This document shows, piece after piece, positions 52,895 to 55,474 of a DNA stretch of 55,474 bases. Position 1 is the stretch's first letter. Every line of letters begins with the position of its first letter. This DNA comes from Nocardia alni. GTDB lineage: Bacteria > Actinomycetota > Actinomycetes > Mycobacteriales > Mycobacteriaceae. A program made the translations under genes and the position numbers. The notes below the pieces were generated by a model. That model ran no database searches, had not been told where the DNA came from, and saw only the letters and a list, made by a program, of their open reading frames with translations. The DNA lies in NCBI RefSeq assembly GCF_019038435.1, contig NZ_JAGPOX010000056.1:1-55474 (forward strand), given 5' to 3'.

Positions 52895-52907
52895 TTCGTA
52901 CTACGAA
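52895..52907. promoter_or_regulatory. Perfect palindrome A downstream of marR
   Basis: TTCGTACTACGAA, a perfect 13-base palindrome about one central base. Its centre is 22 bases (two helical turns) from that of the next palindrome. Confidence 0.65.
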
Positions 52908-52914
52908 CCATATT

Positions 52915-52931
52915 AGTTCGTAGTACGAACT
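52915..52931. promoter_or_regulatory. Perfect palindrome B upstream of the CMD-like gene
   Basis: AGTTCGTAGTACGAACT, a perfect 17-base palindrome. With palindrome A it forms a tandem operator 131 bases before the gene at 53062, in the size range of MarR sites. Confidence 0.7.
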
Positions 52932-53061
52932 GCAACCGCTGGAATGCTTCGAGTCTGCGAACAGCGTCGTTCTTCAGCGATGAGCGACCGTATCCACCAG
53001 CTGTTACCGTGAGGCACGGTGCCACTGCGGCACCGCGAGCAGATCCGCTGACGGAGAGGTC

Positions 53062-53601
53062 ATGGTGTCGACGAAGCCGCGCATCGCCCCAGGTCGACTA
53101 CGGGAGCTCGGTCCGGTGAACTGGACTGTCTGGCAGGTGATTTCGCGTGCGGCGGGCACGCCGGACGCGCACCTGTTCAGTACCCTCGGCCGCACCGGCG
53201 GCCTGTTCCGCGGCTGGCTGCATTTCTCCGGCCGGCTGATGCCCGGCGGCAAGCTGCGGCGCTACGAGACCGAGTTGGTGATCCTGCGGGTGGCGCATCT
53301 GCGCGACTGCGAATACGAGACAGACCATCACATCCGCCTGGGCAAGCGCGCCGGGGTGACACCGGACATCCTGGACCGGCTGCGCGCGGGGCCGGACGCG
53401 CCCGGCTGGTCCGATGCGGAACGCACCCTGCTGACCGCGGTCGATCAGCTCGTGCGCACCCGCGATATCGACGACGACACCTGGTCGGCCCTGGCCGAGT
53501 ATTACGACGAGCGCCGTCTCATCGAGATCGTCCTGCTGGCGAACCAGTATGAGGGCCTGGCCAGCACCATCACCACCCTGCGCATCCAGACCGACCACTG
53601 A
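53062..53601 (+). CDS. Carboxymuconolactone decarboxylase-like (AhpD-fold) protein
   Basis: 179 residues, all-helical. The AhpD-like core LVILRVAHLRDCEYETDHHI has one Cys and the His, whereas peroxidase-type members have CxxC; it is thus closer to decarboxylase-type or uncharacterised CMD proteins. The ATG follows GGAGAGG. Two perfect palindromes upstream suggest control by the MarR protein, perhaps in response to an organic hydroperoxide or aromatic compound. Confidence 0.8.
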   Translation: MVSTKPRIAPGRLRELGPVNWTVWQVISRAAGTPDAHLFSTLGRTGGLFRGWLHFSGRLMPGGKLRRYETELVILRVAHLRDCEYETDHHIRLGKRAGVTPDILDRLRAGPDAPGWSDAERTLLTAVDQLVRTRDIDDDTWSALAEYYDERRLIEIVLLANQYEGLASTITTLRIQTDH

Positions 53602-53671
53602 GCGAAATGCCGCGCCCGGCGCGGTCGACGATGTCTCACAACCTGTCGGCAGGTTCTGGTAACCATTGTTC

Positions 53672-54541
53672 ATGACGATCCTGGGTGCGGTCTTGCTGCC
53701 ACAAAGCCCTCCCGAGCACCTGCGCGCGGTGGTGCGCGTGGCCGAGGAGGCGGGGCTCGAGGAGCTGTGGATCTGGGAGGACTGTTTCCTGGAGGGCGGT
53801 ATCTCCATGGCCACCGCCGCCCTCGCGTGGTCCGAGCGCCTGCGCGTCGGTGTCGGCGTGCTGCCGGTTCCGCTGCGCAATGTCGCGGTCACGGCGATGG
53901 AGATCGCGACCGTGGAGCGGCTGTTCGGCGGCCGCACGATCTGGGGCGTCGGACACGGCGTGCAGGATTGGATGGCGCAGGTCGGCGCGCGCGTCGCCTC
54001 ACCCATCACCCTGCTGAGCGAATATACCGAGGCGCTGCGCGCGCTGCTGGCGGGCCAGCGAATCACCGTGCAGGGCCGCTATATCCAGTTACACGATGTG
54101 GCGCTGGACTGGCCGCCCGTCGCGGCTCCGGACCTGCTGTCCGCGGCCACCGGTCCGCGCACGCTGCGGCTGGTCGGCGAGCTCGCCGACGGCGTCATTC
54201 TCACCTCTTCGACCTCGGTGCACGGGGTACACGAGGCGGTCGCCCGGATCCGGGAGGGCCGCGCCGGTGTCGGCCGTCCCGGCAACCATCGCGTGGTGGT
54301 CAACGTGGTCACCGCGACGGGTCCCGATGCGGCCGAACGCCTTCGCGCGGATCTGCGGCGCGTCGGCCGCGAGGACCTCGACGGTGTCGGCGTCGCGGGT
54401 GATGCCTCGGTGATCGCCGAGACCGTCATGCAATACGCCGCGGCCGGCGCCCATACGGTCGTCCTGCAACCTACCGCCGACGCCGATCCTGTCGAGTTCG
54501 TCCGCTTCGTCGCCGAACGGGTTCGCCCGCTGATTGGCTGA
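53672..54541 (+). CDS. LLM-class F420-type oxidoreductase
   Basis: 289 residues, luciferase-like TIM barrel: AEEAGLEELWIWEDCFLEGG, FGGRTIWGVGHGVQDWMAQV and LSAATGPRTLRLVGELADGV. Distinct from the LLM gene at 51449. The ATG at 53672 is preferred over the TTG at 53666; no strong ribosome site is seen. It is 70 bases behind the CMD-like gene and may be in the same transcript. Confidence 0.82.
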   Translation: MTILGAVLLPQSPPEHLRAVVRVAEEAGLEELWIWEDCFLEGGISMATAALAWSERLRVGVGVLPVPLRNVAVTAMEIATVERLFGGRTIWGVGHGVQDWMAQVGARVASPITLLSEYTEALRALLAGQRITVQGRYIQLHDVALDWPPVAAPDLLSAATGPRTLRLVGELADGVILTSSTSVHGVHEAVARIREGRAGVGRPGNHRVVVNVVTATGPDAAERLRADLRRVGREDLDGVGVAGDASVIAETVMQYAAAGAHTVVLQPTADADPVEFVRFVAERVRPLIG

Positions 54542-54581
54542 CACCCTGAATTCCTGTGCGAGGGCGAGCGGACAGTGGGCA

Positions 54582-54603
54582 CCCTCCGTTCGGATCCGGA
54601 GGG
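54582..54603. terminator. Stem-loop between convergent genes
   Basis: CCCTCCG (54582-54588) pairs with CGGAGGG (54597-54603), loop 8 bases, between the LLM gene and the convergent NmrA-like gene. Confidence 0.55.
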
Positions 54604-54665
54604 CGTCTCGGGTGTTGGAGTCGATCGATCGCCACCGCACCTCGGCAGGGCGCGTCGAAAGCCGC

Positions 54666-55474
54666 CTACCGCGCGAGGGCTGTGCGCAGTACGTCGGCGG
54701 GCGAGGCGGCGGGGCGGCCCAGAAGTTTGGCGAGGTCGCCCGTGTCGACATGCAGTAGTCCCTTGCGGACTCCGGTGTCGACATCGGCCATGGCCTGGGC
54801 CATAGGGGTGGGCAACCCGGCCTGCCGCAGAGTCCGGGCGTAATCGGCCTCCGGGACGTCCCGATATCGAACCGGCCTGCCCGAGATCTGCGAAAAGGAC
54901 TGGGCCAGACCGGAATACGTGACGTGCTCGTCACCGCCCAGCTCATAGACCTGCCCGGCGTGCCCGTCGGTGCTGAGCACGACCGCGGCCGCCTCGGCGT
55001 AGTCGGCGCGGGCGGCGGCCGAGATCAGGCCGTCGCCACCGGAGCCGTAGAGGACCCCGGCCTCGACGGCCGAGGCCGCACGGTCCAGATAGTTCTCCCA
55101 GTACCAGCCGTTACGCAGCAGGGTGTGCGGCACAGCGGATTCGGCCAGTATCGCCTCGGTGCCCCGATACTCCTGCGCCAGGATCATCGGATTGTCGGTC
55201 GCGTAGGGAATGCTGGTGTAGGCGATCAACTGAATGCCTGCCTGCTCGGCGGCCCGGATCACGGTGGTGTGCTGCGCGACCCGTGAGCCGAAGTCGGTCC
55301 CGGACACCAGTAGCAGCCGGTCCACCCCGACCAGGGCGCGATCGTACGATTCGGCGTCGTCGTAGGACGCCTGCCTCACCTGCACCCCTTGCTCGGCCAG
55401 ATCGGCCACCTTCGAAGGATCCCGGACGATCGCGACGATCGGCCCGGCCCCCCGCCGCAGCAGCGCCTCGACAC
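54666..55474 (-). CDS. NmrA/QorB-like NAD(P)-binding protein, 5' end outside the window
   Basis: The frame continues to the window edge: codons upstream of the GTG at 55409 read VEALLRRGAGPIVAIVRDPS, the expected N-terminal Rossmann region, so the gene is truncated by the window and not by an internal start. Visible part about 269 residues: VDRLLLVSGTDFGSRVAQH, YTSIPYATDNP and LRNGWYWENYL. It is an atypical short-chain dehydrogenase fold of the NmrA/QorB kind, either a quinone reductase or a redox sensor. Confidence 0.85.
   Translation of the reverse strand, partial: VEALLRRGAGPIVAIVRDPSKVADLAEQGVQVRQASYDDAESYDRALVGVDRLLLVSGTDFGSRVAQHTTVIRAAEQAGIQLIAYTSIPYATDNPMILAQEYRGTEAILAESAVPHTLLRNGWYWENYLDRAASAVEAGVLYGSGGDGLISAAARADYAEAAAVVLSTDGHAGQVYELGGDEHVTYSGLAQSFSQISGRPVRYRDVPEADYARTLRQAGLPTPMAQAMADVDTGVRKGLLHVDTGDLAKLLGRPAASPADVLRTALAR

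Noticed and set aside
1..55474. tRNA, rRNA, CRISPR, IS element or prophage
   Set aside because: No T-loop-like GGTTCGA context with cloverleaf, no regular spacer-repeat array, no transposase or phage frame was seen.

Overview
This is a high-GC actinobacterial chromosome segment, most likely from a mycolic-acid-containing genus such as Nocardia. The pointers are an HbhA-like adhesin behind an XRE regulator, a DUF2516 protein, a RamB-type acetate/glyoxylate regulator with isocitrate lyase and FadB2, F420-type LLM oxidoreductases, an EspG chaperone with a type VII-like substrate, and a tethered DsbA/VKOR pair. No rRNA, tRNA, CRISPR array, transposase or phage gene was seen. The gene set DUF445-XRE-hbhA-DUF2516, aceA-fadB2 and ramB lies close together in M. 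tuberculosis (Rv0465c-Rv0476) but is spread over about 50 kb here.

Layout. 0-5.6 kb: DUF445 protein, XRE regulator, HbhA, DUF2516, then two tandem alpha/beta hydrolases; a near-perfect 20-bp palindrome precedes the regulator and each hydrolase. 5.9-11.5 kb: PPK2 polyphosphate kinase, DsbA-like and VKOR oxidative-folding pair, HtrA-like protease, ZIP metal transporter, zinc alcohol dehydrogenase. 11.7-14.6 kb: large Gly/Ser-rich secreted-type protein coupled to EspG. 14.6-17.4 kb: anti-sigma and ECF sigma genes flanking, on the opposite strand, a membrane molybdopterin oxidoreductase and a small membrane protein. 17.5-26.4 kb: conserved hypothetical, MT0933-type antitoxin-like protein, two secreted lipases, a MetE-like protein with a degraded zinc site, FadB2 and AceA. 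26.4-33.3 kb: quinone oxidoreductase, MobA-like/XdhC molybdenum-cofactor pair, and a complete nitrate/sulfonate/taurine-type ABC importer. 33.5-35.1 kb: two coupled COG4705 membrane paralogues.

35.1-38.2 kb holds the most unusual item: a small protein that looks like a beta-grasp (ThiS/MoaD/ubiquitin-like) protein and ends exactly in Gly-Gly, its stop codon touching the start of a DUF4132 protein of lower GC. It is co-directional with and close behind a probable N-acetyl-hexosamine (best guess GalNAc) catabolic cluster (38.2-47.2 kb): SIS isomerase/deaminase, ROK kinase, NagA deacetylase, PfkB-type kinase and class II aldolase, divergent from an ABC sugar importer without ATPase and a DeoR repressor. 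Together these could import the sugar, phosphorylate, deacetylate and deaminate/isomerise it, phosphorylate it again and cleave it to triose phosphates.

47.3-55.5 kb: DUF4254 protein, ATP-dependent DNA ligase, RamB, an F420-type oxidoreductase divergent from a MarR regulator with palindromic sites, a carboxymuconolactone-decarboxylase-like protein, a second LLM oxidoreductase, and an NmrA-like protein cut by the window edge. All identifications come from reading the sequence and remembered family motifs; no database search was run.
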